From Homoserinibacter sp. GY 40078 (lineage in GTDB: Bacteria > Actinomycetota > Actinomycetes > Actinomycetales > Microbacteriaceae): a stretch of DNA of 64,000 nucleotides. The notes under the pieces were generated by a model that was not told the origin of the DNA, ran no database searches, and saw only the letters and a program-made list of their open reading frames with translations. Position numbers and translations under genes: made by a program. Below are positions 50,745-59,002 of this stretch, in pieces (position 1 is the stretch's first letter; every line of letters begins with the position of its first letter). The stretch spans positions 372,001-436,000 of the forward strand of contig NZ_VRTZ01000002.1 in the NCBI RefSeq assembly GCF_008017545.1. Reading direction: 5' to 3'.

Positions 50745-52211
50745 TCAGCGATGGTGGTCGACGACGGGGAGCGGGCCGGTGACGCTCAGCTCGTCGTCCC
50801 AGCACTGCACCCCCGAGAGCTCCGGGAGGCGGTCTCGGGTGAACACGGGATCTCGCCCGGCACGACGTTGGGCGCTGTAGTCGCGCAGCAGTCGGAATGC
50901 GACGCCGGAGAGCAGGGCGATCGCGACGAGGTTGACGACCGCCATGAGGCCCATGATGCCGTCGGCCGCATCCCACACGAGGCCCGCGGAGGCGATCGAG
51001 CCCGCGAAGATCGCCACGACCACGAGCACGCGGTACACCACGAGCACACCGCGACGCGGCGTCACGAACTCGATGTTCGACTCGCCGTAGTAGTAGTTGC
51101 CGAGGATCGAACTGAACGCCAGGAGGAACACGATGACGCTCAGGAGAACGCTCGACCAGTCGCCGAGGGTGCTCGTGATCGCGGTCTGGGTGAGCGAGAT
51201 GCCCCGCTCCGCGCTGGCGAGATCGGGCTGGGAGACGAGGATGATGAACGCCGTGATCGAGCAGATGAGGAACGTGTCGAAGTAGACGCCGAGCGTCTGC
51301 ACGAGCCCCTGCTTCACCGGGTGTGTGACAGCGGCGCTCGCACCCGCGTTCGGGGCCGAGCCGAGACCCGCTTCGTTGGAGAACATCCCGCGCTTGACGC
51401 CCGTCATGATGATCGTGCCGAGCGTCGCGCCCACGACCTCGTTGACGCCGAAGGCCTGCTGGTAGATCGACGCGAACACGACCGGCACCTGATCGGCGTG
51501 CAGGGCGACGATGACGAGCCCGATGAGCAGGTACCCGAGCGCCATGAGCGGCACGACCGCCTGCGTGACGGAGGCGATGCGCCGCACCCCGCCGAACACG
51601 ACGAGCGCCGTGAGGACGGCGAGCACGACGCCGACGATCCACGGGATCGTATCCGCGCCGCCGTCGGGCGCGATCGTCGCGGCGACCGTCGCGCTGATGG
51701 TGTTGGCCTGCAGCGAGCTGAAGGCGAACGGGAAGCAGAGGATGAGGATCACGGCGAACAGGACGCCCATCCAGCGCGCTCGCAGGCCGTACTGCATGTA
51801 GTAGGCCGGGCCGCCTCGGAATCCGTCGGCGTCGCGCACCTTGTAGAGCTGGCCGAGGGTCGACTCGACGAAGCTCGATGCGCCGCCGATGAACGCCATC
51901 GTCCACATCCAGAACACCGCGCCTGGCCCTCCGATCGCGATCGCGGTGCCGACTCCGGCGATATTGCCGACGCCCACGCGCGAGGCCGCCGAGATGGTGA
52001 ATGCACCGAACGCGGAGACCGACTGCGGCTTGCCGTCGGGGGTGAGCGGGGTGCGGTTCGTGAGCGTGCGGAACATCTCCGGGATCAGGCGGAACTGCAC
52101 GACCCCGCTGCGGATCGTGAAGTAGAGACCCAGCACGGCGACGAGCGGCAGCACGATCCATGTCCAGAGTGCGTCGCCCGAGGCGACCACGACGGCATCG
52201 ACGACATCCAT
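50745..52211 (-). CDS. Sodium:alanine (AGCS) symporter
   Basis: A 488-residue sodium-coupled amino acid carrier of the alanine/glycine:cation symporter family, with about eleven helices. Family blocks include SAFGAFTISAASRVGVGNIAGVGTAIAIGGPGAVFWMW, AYYMQYGLRARWMG, and MFSNEAGLGSAPNAGASA, which holds the conserved N-E-A-G-x-G-S-A-P. Alanine, glycine or serine is the likely substrate. It could feed Ald, encoded 27 kb away, but there is no shared promoter evidence. ATG 52211 is chosen because it starts the first helix; the frame is open upstream into nusA's promoter region. Confidence 0.92.
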   Translation of the reverse strand: MDVVDAVVVASGDALWTWIVLPLVAVLGLYFTIRSGVVQFRLIPEMFRTLTNRTPLTPDGKPQSVSAFGAFTISAASRVGVGNIAGVGTAIAIGGPGAVFWMWTMAFIGGASSFVESTLGQLYKVRDADGFRGGPAYYMQYGLRARWMGVLFAVILILCFPFAFSSLQANTISATVAATIAPDGGADTIPWIVGVVLAVLTALVVFGGVRRIASVTQAVVPLMALGYLLIGLVIVALHADQVPVVFASIYQQAFGVNEVVGATLGTIIMTGVKRGMFSNEAGLGSAPNAGASAAVTHPVKQGLVQTLGVYFDTFLICSITAFIILVSQPDLASAERGISLTQTAITSTLGDWSSVLLSVIVFLLAFSSILGNYYYGESNIEFVTPRRGVLVVYRVLVVVAIFAGSIASAGLVWDAADGIMGLMAVVNLVAIALLSGVAFRLLRDYSAQRRAGRDPVFTRDRLPELSGVQCWDDELSVTGPLPVVDHHR

Positions 52212-52275
52212 GCGGCCAGTATTGATGGCCGACCGGCTGAACGGAAGGGGTGCTGAAGATCCACGTCGGCTCCGG

Positions 52276-52335
52276 TAGAGTTGACGGTCGCACCCATTGC
52301 GGACGGGTGCAGAGATCTGAATATCGGAGGCTGAC
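52276..52335 (+). promoter_or_regulatory. nusA promoter and 5' leader with hairpin
   Basis: TAGAGT at 52276-52281 is a -10 candidate, giving a leader of about 48 bases. It contains a GCACCC-N9-GGGTGC hairpin (52290-52310) and a GGAGG ribosome binding site (52326-52330) ahead of GTG 52336. No rimP gene is present between the AGCS gene and nusA. Confidence 0.45.
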
Positions 52336-53316
52336 GTGGACATCGACCTCGCCGTACTACGGCTGATGGAGCGCGAGCGGGAGATCCCCTTCGACGAACT
52401 GGTTCAGATCATCGAGCAGGCCATTCTCACGGCATACCTGAAGCACACGGGCAAGGGCCCGGAGTCGGGCGCCCGGGCCGAGCTCGACCGCAAGTCGGGG
52501 CATGTCGCGATCTACCTTCCGGAGCTCGACGACGAGGGCGAGGTCATCGGCGAGGCGGTCGACAGCCCCGACGACTTCGGGCGGATCGCAGCCTTCGCCG
52601 CGAAGCAGGTGATCAACCAACGCCTCCGCGACATCGGCGACGACAAGGTGCTGGGAGAGTTCCGCGGGCGCGAGGGCGACATCGTCGCGGGCATCATCCA
52701 GCAGGGGCCGAATCCGCGGATGGTGCACATCGACCTCGGCACCGTCGAGGCGATCCTGCCGCCCGAGGAGCAGGTGCCGGGCGAGGAGTACGCGCACGGC
52801 TCGCGCATCCGCGTCTACGTCACGAGCGTCGCGAAGGGTCTGAAGGGTCCGTCGATCACGGTCAGCCGCACTCATCCGGGGCTCGTGCGCAAGCTGTTCG
52901 CGCTCGAGGTGCCCGAGATCGCCTCCGGCGCGGTCGAGATCGCGTCGCTCGCCCGTGAGGCGGGGCACCGCACGAAGATCGCGGTTCGCGCAACCCAGCC
53001 GGGCATCAACGCCAAGGGCGCGTGCATCGGCGAGCTGGGCGCCCGTGTGCGCGCGGTGACTTCGGAGCTCAACGACGAGAAGATCGACATCGTCGACTGG
53101 TCGGAGGACCTCGGCACATTCGTCGGCAACGCGTTGAGTCCTGCGAAGGTCACGAGCACGGTGGTGGTGGATCCGGCCCTCAAGGCGGTCCGCGCGCTCG
53201 TTCCCGACTACCAGCTCTCGCTCGCGATCGGCAAGGAGGGGCAGAACGCCCGTCTGGCCGCGAAGCTCACCGGAGCCCGAATCGACATCCAACCCGACTC
53301 TGTCATCGAGTCATAG
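52336..53316 (+). CDS. nusA: Transcription termination/antitermination factor NusA
   Basis: A 326-residue NusA of the short actinobacterial form. It has the N-terminal RNA polymerase-binding domain (1-105), an S1 domain (about 108-180, GDIVAGIIQQGPNPRMVHIDLG), KH1 and KH2 domains with SELNDEKIDIVDW and LSLAIGKEGQNARLAAKLTG near the end, and no C-terminal acidic repeats. It modulates pausing, termination and ribosomal RNA antitermination. It heads the nusA-ylxR-infB-rbfA group; a strong hairpin in the 93-base gap after it (53327-53364) may tune flow into the downstream genes. Confidence 0.97.
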   Translation: MDIDLAVLRLMEREREIPFDELVQIIEQAILTAYLKHTGKGPESGARAELDRKSGHVAIYLPELDDEGEVIGEAVDSPDDFGRIAAFAAKQVINQRLRDIGDDKVLGEFRGREGDIVAGIIQQGPNPRMVHIDLGTVEAILPPEEQVPGEEYAHGSRIRVYVTSVAKGLKGPSITVSRTHPGLVRKLFALEVPEIASGAVEIASLAREAGHRTKIAVRATQPGINAKGACIGELGARVRAVTSELNDEKIDIVDWSEDLGTFVGNALSPAKVTSTVVVDPALKAVRALVPDYQLSLAIGKEGQNARLAAKLTGARIDIQPDSVIES

Positions 53317-53326
53317 ACATGTCTGT

Positions 53327-53364
53327 GACCGGATAGACACCCGCGCGGCGGTGTCCATCCGGTC
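53327..53364 (+). terminator. Strong hairpin between nusA and ylxR
   Basis: GACCGGAT-A-GACACC pairs with GGTGTC-C-ATCCGGTC: 8 plus 6 base pairs with a single internal mismatch and an 8-base loop. No T-run follows, so it may be an intrinsic terminator of the actinobacterial stem-only type, a pause site, or an RNase III processing site. The palindrome AGACATGTCT (53315-53324) directly precedes it. Confidence 0.6.
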
Positions 53365-53409
53365 GGAGCCATGTCTAGCGCGGGAAAACAGAGCAGGGGA
53401 GGGGGTAGG

Positions 53410-53688
53410 ATGGAAGCCGTCAGAACCTGCCTGGGTTGCCGGCAGCGTGCTCCCCGCCTCTCACTCGTGAGGGTGGTGGCGCGTGACGGACGAGTCGCGG
53501 TGGATGCCGCGGCGCGACTCCCGGGCCGTGGCGCCTGGGTCCACCCGGATCCCGGGTGCGTGCGGACCGCCATCCGCAGGAACGCTTTCGGGCGTGCACT
53601 GCGCGTGACCGGTTCGCTCGACGCCACGGAACTGACAAACCTCTATCCAGTCCCTGAAGAACAGGCTGAACGGCACATGGACAACTAA
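53410..53688 (+). CDS. ylxR: YlxR family RNA-binding protein (DUF448)
   Basis: A 92-residue basic protein with the conserved opening RTCLGCRQRAPRLSLVRVV and the strand/loop AARLPGRGAWVHPDPGCV. YlxR proteins are encoded between nusA and infB in many bacteria and are thought to bind RNA, possibly with RNase P. ATG 53410 is chosen because the family starts immediately before R-T-C; upstream in-frame codons are not conserved. Confidence 0.9.
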   Translation: MEAVRTCLGCRQRAPRLSLVRVVARDGRVAVDAAARLPGRGAWVHPDPGCVRTAIRRNAFGRALRVTGSLDATELTNLYPVPEEQAERHMDN

Positions 53689-53725
53689 TGAGCGGCTCGA
53701 AATGAGACCCCTCCACCGATAACGT

Positions 53726-53750
53726 CCGCTCCTGCCTGGAGCGGTTCCAG
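53726..53750 (+). other. Two mutually exclusive hairpins upstream of infB
   Basis: CCGCTCC (53726-53732) can pair with GGAGCGG (53738-53744). Alternatively CTGGA (53736-53740) can pair with TCCAG (53746-53750), ending just before the ribosome binding site AGGAG at 53753-53757. The shared bases make the two folds exclusive, as in an attenuator. This is computed by eye only. Confidence 0.35.
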
Positions 53751-53761
53751 ACAGGAGAATT

Positions 53762-56467
53762 GTGGCCAACCCCCGCGTGCACGAGATCGCAAGCGAACTC
53801 GGCATCGAATCCAACATCGCGCTCGACAAGCTCAAGGAGATGGGCGAGTACGTCAAGAGCGCGTCCTCGTCGATCGCTCCGCCGGTCGCGCGTCGTCTGA
53901 AGGCGGCGCTCGAGGCGGACGGCGTCGCGACCGCGCCCAAGACGCAGGCGAAGCCGGCACCCAAGCCCGGCCCGAAGCCGGCAGCGGCGCCCAAGCCCGC
54001 CCCCGCGCCCGCTGCAGAGACGACGCCTGAGCCCGAGGCTCCGGCCGCCCCGCCGGCTTCGGCGACCCCCGCCGCTCCCGCGGCGCCCGCAGCCCCCGCG
54101 GCCGAGGAGCGCCCCGCGGCATCCGGCGGAACCGCAGGCCCGCGTCCCGGCGCCCCGCGTCCGGGCAACAACCCCTACGCACCCAGCCAGGGCATGGCCC
54201 GTCCGGGCGCCCCGCGCCCCGGCAACAATCCGTACTCGTCCTCCCAGGGCATGCCGCGTCCGGGTGGCGGCGGTGGCGCGATCCCGCGTCCGGCCGCTCC
54301 GCGTCCCGGTGCTCCGCGCCCGGGTGCCCCGCGCCCCGGTGCTCCCCGTCCGGGTGCTCCGCGTCCGGGCGCCCCGTTCCAGCAGCGTCCGGGCGGTGGC
54401 GGTGGCGCCGGTCGTCCGGGTGGTGGCGCAGGCGGTGGCGGATTCCAGCGCCCCGGTGGCGGGTACGCCGGCCGCCCGGGTGGTGGTGGTGGCCGCGGTC
54501 GTGGCCCCGGTGGCGGCACCGCGGGTGCCTTCGGTAAGGGCGGCGGCAAGTCGCGTGCACGGAAGTCGAAGCGGACGAAGCGCGCCGAATTCGAGATGCG
54601 GGATGCCCCGCAGCTCGGCGGCGTCAGCATCCCTCGTGGCGACGGATCGCGTGCGATCCGCCTGCGTCGGGGTGCGTCCATCTCGGACCTCGCCGACAAG
54701 CTGGAGAGTCTGACGGGCTTCACCGTCCAGCCCGGCGCCCTCGTGACGGCCCTCTTCCACCTAGGAGAGATGGCGACGGCGACCGAGTCGCTCGACGAGG
54801 CGACGTTCTCGATCCTCGGTGAAGAGCTCGGGTACAAGATCCAGATCGTGAGCCCCGAGGATGAGGACAAGGAGCTCCTGGAGGGCTTCGGTCTCGATCT
54901 CGAGCAGGAGCTCGAGGACGAGGACGACGAGGACCTCGAGATCCGCCCGCCCGTCGTCACGGTCATGGGTCACGTCGACCACGGAAAGACCAAGCTGCTC
55001 GACGCCATCCGCCAGGCGAACGTCGTGGCGGGTGAGGCCGGCGGCATCACCCAGCACATCGGCGCCTACCAGGTGTGGACCGAGCACGAGGGCATCGAGC
55101 GCGCGATCACCTTCATCGACACCCCGGGTCACGAGGCGTTCACCGCCATGCGTGCCCGTGGTGCGCAGGTGACCGACATCGCGATCCTGGTGGTCGCGGC
55201 CGACGACGGCATCATGCCGCAGACGGTCGAGGCGCTGAACCACGCGCAGGCGGCCGGCGTGCCGATCGTCGTCGCGGTGAACAAGATCGACAAGGAGGGC
55301 GCGAACCCGGCGAAGGTTCGTCAGCAGCTCACCGAGTTCGGTCTCATCGCGGAAGAGTACGGCGGCGACACGATGTTCGTCGACGTCTCGGCGCTCAACG
55401 CCATCGGTATCAACGACCTGCTCGACGCGGTGCTGCTCACCGCCGACGCCGGTCTCGACCTGCGCGCGAACCCGAACAAGGACGCCCGCGGTGTTGCGAT
55501 CGAGGCGAAGCTCGACAAGGGCCGCGGTGCGGTCGCGACGGTGCTCATCCAGTCCGGAACCCTGCGCGTCGGAGATGCGATCGTCGCGGGAACCGCGTAC
55601 GGACGCGTCCGAGCGATGCACGACGAGAACGGCGAAGCGGTCGAGGAGGCCTGGCCTTCCCGCCCGGTGCAGGTGCAGGGTCTCTCGACCGTGCCCCGAG
55701 CCGGCGACACCTTCCTCGTCACCGAGGAGGACCGCACGGCGCGTCAGATCGCCGAGAAGCGCGAAGCCGTCGAGCGCAACGCCCAGCTGGCGAAGGCCCG
55801 CAAGCGCATCAGCCTCGAGGACTTCACCCGCGCTCTCGAAGAGGGCAAGGTCGACTCGCTCAACCTCATCATCAAGGGTGATGTCTCCGGTGCCGTCGAG
55901 GCACTCGAGGAGGCGCTGCTCAAGATCGAGGTCGACGACTCGGTCCAGCTGCGCATCCTGCACCGCGGTGTCGGTGCGATCACCGAGTCGGACGTGGATC
56001 TCGCGACGATCGACAACGCGATCGTCATCGGATTCAACGTGCGCCCCGACGTCAAGGCCCGCGAGCGTGCCGCGCGCGAGGGCATCGACATCCGCTTCTA
56101 CTCGGTCATCTACGCCGCGCTCGAGGACATCGAGCAGTCCCTCAAGGGAATGCTCAAGCCCGAGTACGAGGAGGTCCAGTCGGGTCTCGCCGAGATCCGC
56201 GAGGTGTTCCGCTCGTCGAAGTTCGGCAACATCGCCGGTGTCCTGGTGCAGGGCGGCACGATCACCCGCAACGCCAAGGCGCGCGTCATCCGCGAGGGTG
56301 TCGTGCTGGCCGATGGCCTGGCGATCGAGTCGCTCCGCCGGTTCAAGGACGACGTCACCGAGGTCCGTGAGGGCTACGAGGCCGGTATCGGTCTCGGCAA
56401 GTTCAACGACATCCGTGTCGGCGACGAGATCGAGACGATCGAGCTGGTCGAGAAGCCGCGCGGCTGA
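53762..56467 (+). CDS. infB: Translation initiation factor IF-2
   Basis: A 901-residue GTPase that places initiator tRNA on the ribosome. It has an IF2_N domain (1-55, [24 protein letters not shown]), a long Pro/Ala/Lys then Gly/Arg/Pro linker (about 60-270), the G domain with [11 protein letters not shown] (403-413), D-T-P-G-H-E at about 456-461 and NKID at about 510, and two C-terminal beta-barrel domains ending [13 protein letters not shown]. The linker includes (RPGAP)5 and Gly/Arg blocks, usual for high-GC Actinomycetota. GTG 53762 is preceded by a strong AGGAG site. It is followed by a 13-bp-stem hairpin and rbfA. Confidence 0.97.
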   Translation: MANPRVHEIASELGIESNIALDKLKEMGEYVKSASSSIAPPVARRLKAALEADGVATAPKTQAKPAPKPGPKPAAAPKPAPAPAAETTPEPEAPAAPPASATPAAPAAPAAPAAEERPAASGGTAGPRPGAPRPGNNPYAPSQGMARPGAPRPGNNPYSSSQGMPRPGGGGGAIPRPAAPRPGAPRPGAPRPGAPRPGAPRPGAPFQQRPGGGGGAGRPGGGAGGGGFQRPGGGYAGRPGGGGGRGRGPGGGTAGAFGKGGGKSRARKSKRTKRAEFEMRDAPQLGGVSIPRGDGSRAIRLRRGASISDLADKLESLTGFTVQPGALVTALFHLGEMATATESLDEATFSILGEELGYKIQIVSPEDEDKELLEGFGLDLEQELEDEDDEDLEIRPPVVTVMGHVDHGKTKLLDAIRQANVVAGEAGGITQHIGAYQVWTEHEGIERAITFIDTPGHEAFTAMRARGAQVTDIAILVVAADDGIMPQTVEALNHAQAAGVPIVVAVNKIDKEGANPAKVRQQLTEFGLIAEEYGGDTMFVDVSALNAIGINDLLDAVLLTADAGLDLRANPNKDARGVAIEAKLDKGRGAVATVLIQSGTLRVGDAIVAGTAYGRVRAMHDENGEAVEEAWPSRPVQVQGLSTVPRAGDTFLVTEEDRTARQIAEKREAVERNAQLAKARKRISLEDFTRALEEGKVDSLNLIIKGDVSGAVEALEEALLKIEVDDSVQLRILHRGVGAITESDVDLATIDNAIVIGFNVRPDVKARERAAREGIDIRFYSVIYAALEDIEQSLKGMLKPEYEEVQSGLAEIREVFRSSKFGNIAGVLVQGGTITRNAKARVIREGVVLADGLAIESLRRFKDDVTEVREGYEAGIGLGKFNDIRVGDEIETIELVEKPRG
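54302..54376 (+). repeat. Five 15-bp tandem units encoding RPGAP in infB
   Basis: Five consecutive in-frame 15-base units (residues 181-205) encode Arg-Pro-Gly-Ala-Pro with synonymous changes. Related [12 protein letters not shown] units lie just upstream (from about 54139). Repeat number probably varies between strains. Confidence 0.8.
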
Positions 56468-56473
56468 GTGATA

Positions 56474-56508
56474 ACGACGGTGCCGGGGCGAGGCTCCGGC
56501 ACCGTCGT
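56474..56508 (+). terminator. Perfect 13-bp hairpin between infB and rbfA
   Basis: ACGACGGTGCCGG (56474-56486) and CCGGCACCGTCGT (56496-56508) form a perfect 13-bp stem with a 9-base loop in the 64-base infB-rbfA gap. No T-run follows. It is the strongest hairpin in the region and probably limits read-through or marks an RNA processing point before rbfA, whose GAGAGGAGAG site follows 10 bases later. Confidence 0.6.
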
Positions 56509-56531
56509 CGGCTCTCGGAGAGGAGAGATCC

Positions 56532-56972
56532 ATGGGTGAGAACCCTCGGGCGGCGAAGCTCGCCGACCGCATCAAGGAGATCGTGGCCCGACGTTTGGAG
56601 CGCGGCATCCGCGATCCGCGCCTCGGGTTCGTGACGATCACGGATGTGCGCGTGACGGGCGACCTGCAGCACGCGAGCGTCTTCTACACGGTCTACGGCA
56701 CCGACGAGGAGCGGGTGAACTCCGCCGCCGCGCTCACCGCCGCGACCGGGATGCTCCGTACCGAGGTGGGGCGCAACCTCAACGTGCGCCTCACTCCGAG
56801 CCTCGAGTTCATCCCCGACGGGATCCCCGAGAACGCGGCCCACATCGAGGAGCTGCTGCGGGAGGCATCGGAGCGCGACCGCGAGGCGGCCGCGCTGGCG
56901 TCGGAGGCGCAGTACGCGGGCGAGGCTGACCCGTACGTGAAGCCGCGCGAGCTCGACGACGACGAAGACTGA
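56532..56972 (+). CDS. rbfA: 30S ribosome-binding factor A
   Basis: A 146-residue RbfA with the KH-like fold, needed for late maturation of the 30S subunit. It has RAAKLADRIKEIVARRLERGI at the N-terminus, IRDPRLGFVTITDVRVTGDLQHASVFYTV, the kinked-helix region VGRNLNVRLTPSLEFIPDG, and an acidic C-terminal tail (LDDDED). A GAGAGGAGAG site precedes the ATG. Downstream, many bacteria have truB next; here truB lies 6.6 kb away beyond repair and transport genes. Confidence 0.96.
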   Translation: MGENPRAAKLADRIKEIVARRLERGIRDPRLGFVTITDVRVTGDLQHASVFYTVYGTDEERVNSAAALTAATGMLRTEVGRNLNVRLTPSLEFIPDGIPENAAHIEELLREASERDREAAALASEAQYAGEADPYVKPRELDDDED

Positions 56973-56988
56973 CTCCGAAGACTGACTC
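56963..56988 (+). repeat. 13-bp tandem duplication at the rbfA stop codon
   Basis: CGAAGACTGACTC occurs twice in direct succession, spanning the last codons and TGA stop of rbfA. The second copy repeats the GAAGACTGA end, so a second in-frame-looking stop follows. It looks like a recent slippage duplication. Confidence 0.75.
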
Positions 56989-57028
56989 CGGCAGGAATCG
57001 TCCGGCGTCCGCGGGCGTTGAGCCCGAG

Positions 57029-58081
57029 GTGACTCCCGCTCTCTCCGTCCTCGACCTCGTGCCGGTGCGAATCGGCCAGACCTCCTCCGACGCGATCTCG
57101 GCATCCCTCGCTTTGGCTTCGAGGGCCGACGAGCTCGGATACTCGCGGTACTGGTTCGCGGAGCATCACAACATGCCCGCGGTGGCGTCCACCACGCCGC
57201 CTGTGCTGATTGCCGCGGCCGCGACACGTACTCGCCGCATCCGGCTCGGATCGGGCGGCGTGATGCTGCCCAACCACGCGCCGCTCGTCGTCGCGGAGCA
57301 GTTCGCAGCGCTCGAGGCGATCGCCCCGGGGCGCATCGATTTGGGAATCGGCCGCGCCCCCGGATCCGATCCGGTGATCACGGCGCTGCTGCGCGCGAGT
57401 GGTCCGACGAGCGAGGTCGACAGGTTCGAGGAGCATCTCGGTGACATCCGCGCGTTGGCCGGAGACGGGGCCACGATCACGGTGAACACCCGCGACGGGC
57501 TCCGCGACTACGAGGTGCGCGCAACTCCCGCAGCCCGCGGAGTGCCCGAGCTCTGGCTTCTCGGGTCGAGCGACTACTCCGCGCATCTCGCGGCGAAGCT
57601 CGGTCTGCCGTACGTCTTCGCGCACCACTTCTCGGGCGAGGGCACCCAGCGCGCACTCGACATCTATCGCGGTGAGTTCCGGCCGCGCGAATGCCTCGCG
57701 GCTCCCCGCACCTTCCTGACGCTCAACGTCGTCGTCGCAGAGACCGCCGAGGAGGCGGATGCGCGCGCTCTTCCCGCTCTGCAGAACATGGCGCGTCTGC
57801 GCACGGGTTCGCCGTTGCGACCTCTCGATTCGGTGGAGGCCGCCGAGCGCGAGGAGCTGTCGAGCGCCGCGGCGCAGGTCATCGAGGCGATGCGTGCGAC
57901 GTGGGTCATCGGGGCGGCGCAGGATGCGGCCGAGAGCATCCGCCGCCTCGCGGACCGCTTCGGGGTGGACGAGGTGATGGTCTCCCCGAGCGCGGGCGCG
58001 CGCGACGGGGAGCTGATGGATCGTGCCGTCGGGCGCGAACGCTCGCTCGAGCTGCTCGCGGAGTCGCTCCTCACGGAGTAA
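57029..58081 (+). CDS. Luciferase-like flavin-dependent monooxygenase (LLM class)
   Basis: A 350-residue F420- or FMN-dependent TIM-barrel oxidoreductase of the luciferase-like group 1 type. It has SVLDLVPVRIGQTSSDAI at the N-terminus, YWFAEHHNMPAVAST, LGSGGVMLPNHAPLVVAEQF, RIDLGIGRAPGSDP and LWLLGSSDYSAHLAA. This resembles the MsnO8-family 'alkanal monooxygenase-like' oxidoreductases found widely in Actinomycetota. The substrate is unknown. The GTG start lacks a clear ribosome binding site and follows rbfA by 56 bases. Confidence 0.85.
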   Translation: MTPALSVLDLVPVRIGQTSSDAISASLALASRADELGYSRYWFAEHHNMPAVASTTPPVLIAAAATRTRRIRLGSGGVMLPNHAPLVVAEQFAALEAIAPGRIDLGIGRAPGSDPVITALLRASGPTSEVDRFEEHLGDIRALAGDGATITVNTRDGLRDYEVRATPAARGVPELWLLGSSDYSAHLAAKLGLPYVFAHHFSGEGTQRALDIYRGEFRPRECLAAPRTFLTLNVVVAETAEEADARALPALQNMARLRTGSPLRPLDSVEAAEREELSSAAAQVIEAMRATWVIGAAQDAAESIRRLADRFGVDEVMVSPSAGARDGELMDRAVGRERSLELLAESLLTE

Positions 58082-58099
58082 GCCGTTCGACCTGACCCG

Positions 58100-58963
58100 C
58101 TACTTGAGAAGTCGGTCAAGCACCCGGTCGCTCAACTTGCGGCCGCCGGTCTGGCAGCCGGGGCAGTACTGGAACGTCCGGTCGGCGAAGATCACCTGCT
58201 CGATGCGCGTCCCGCACACCGGGCACGGTTCGCCGAACCGCCCGTGCACGCGCAGATTCGACTTCTTCTCGGCCTTGAGCTCCGAGGCGGCGACCCCGTC
58301 GGCGCGCGCGACGGCGTCGGAGAGGGTCTCGCGCATCGCGGAGTAGAGGGCGGCCGAGTCGGCGTCGTCCATCGCGGCCGGCTTGTAGGGCGACATGCGC
58401 GCGACGTGCAGGATCTCGTCGGAGTAGGCGTTGCCGATCCCCGCGATGACGGACTGGTCGCGCAGCACGCCCTTGAGCTGGGCGCGACCCTGCGCCGCGA
58501 GGATGCCACGGAACTGCTCGAGCGAGAAGTCATCGGCGAGCGGATCGGGGCCGAGACGAGCGACGCCGGGAACGTCGCCCAGATCCCGCACCAGATACAG
58601 CGCAAGGCTCTTCTTCGTGCCGGCCTCGGTCACGTCGAACCCGCTGCCGTCGTCGAGCGCGAGCCGCGCCGCGAGGGGGCCGGACCCCGGGCGACCGGAG
58701 GTCTTCGGCTGGCCCGCGCGCCAGCGGATCCACCCGGCGCGCGCGAGGTGCATCACGAGGTGCAGGCCCCCGTCGGTGGCGAGGTCGAGGAACTTTCCCT
58801 GACGTGAGACCCCTGTGATCCGTTCGCCGGAGAGCGCCTCGATCGGCGGGTCGTAGGTCTTGAGCGCCGGGAAAGCCGTCACCTGGAGGCGGCCGATGAC
58901 GCGGCCGCGCAGGCGCGCATCCAGGTCGGATGCGAGCGCGTGCACTTCCGGTAGTTCCGGCAT
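58100..58963 (-). CDS. Formamidopyrimidine-DNA glycosylase/Nei family protein
   Basis: A 287-residue DNA glycosylase/AP lyase that removes oxidised bases. It has the N-terminal MPELPEV with catalytic Pro2 and Glu3, Lys57-like residue in SRQGKFLDLA, the H2TH stretch around LKGVLRDQSVIAGIGNAYSDEILH, and a C-terminal zinc finger PCPVCGT...QYCPGCQTGG with four cysteines. It is closer to the actinobacterial Fpg/Nei paralogues than to the main MutM. The gene is on the minus strand like mutY, with 39 bases between them; the pair fits 8-oxoguanine repair. Confidence 0.9.
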   Translation of the reverse strand: MPELPEVHALASDLDARLRGRVIGRLQVTAFPALKTYDPPIEALSGERITGVSRQGKFLDLATDGGLHLVMHLARAGWIRWRAGQPKTSGRPGSGPLAARLALDDGSGFDVTEAGTKKSLALYLVRDLGDVPGVARLGPDPLADDFSLEQFRGILAAQGRAQLKGVLRDQSVIAGIGNAYSDEILHVARMSPYKPAAMDDADSAALYSAMRETLSDAVARADGVAASELKAEKKSNLRVHGRFGEPCPVCGTRIEQVIFADRTFQYCPGCQTGGRKLSDRVLDRLLK

Positions 58964-59002
58964 GCGAAAAGTGTGCCTCAGCGTGCGCCGCGCCGCATCG
59001 CG

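Noticed and set aside
54139-54500. Tandem repeats resembling a CRISPR array or mobile element
   Set aside because: The repeats are in frame within infB and encode RPGAP and Gly/Arg blocks typical of the IF2 linker.
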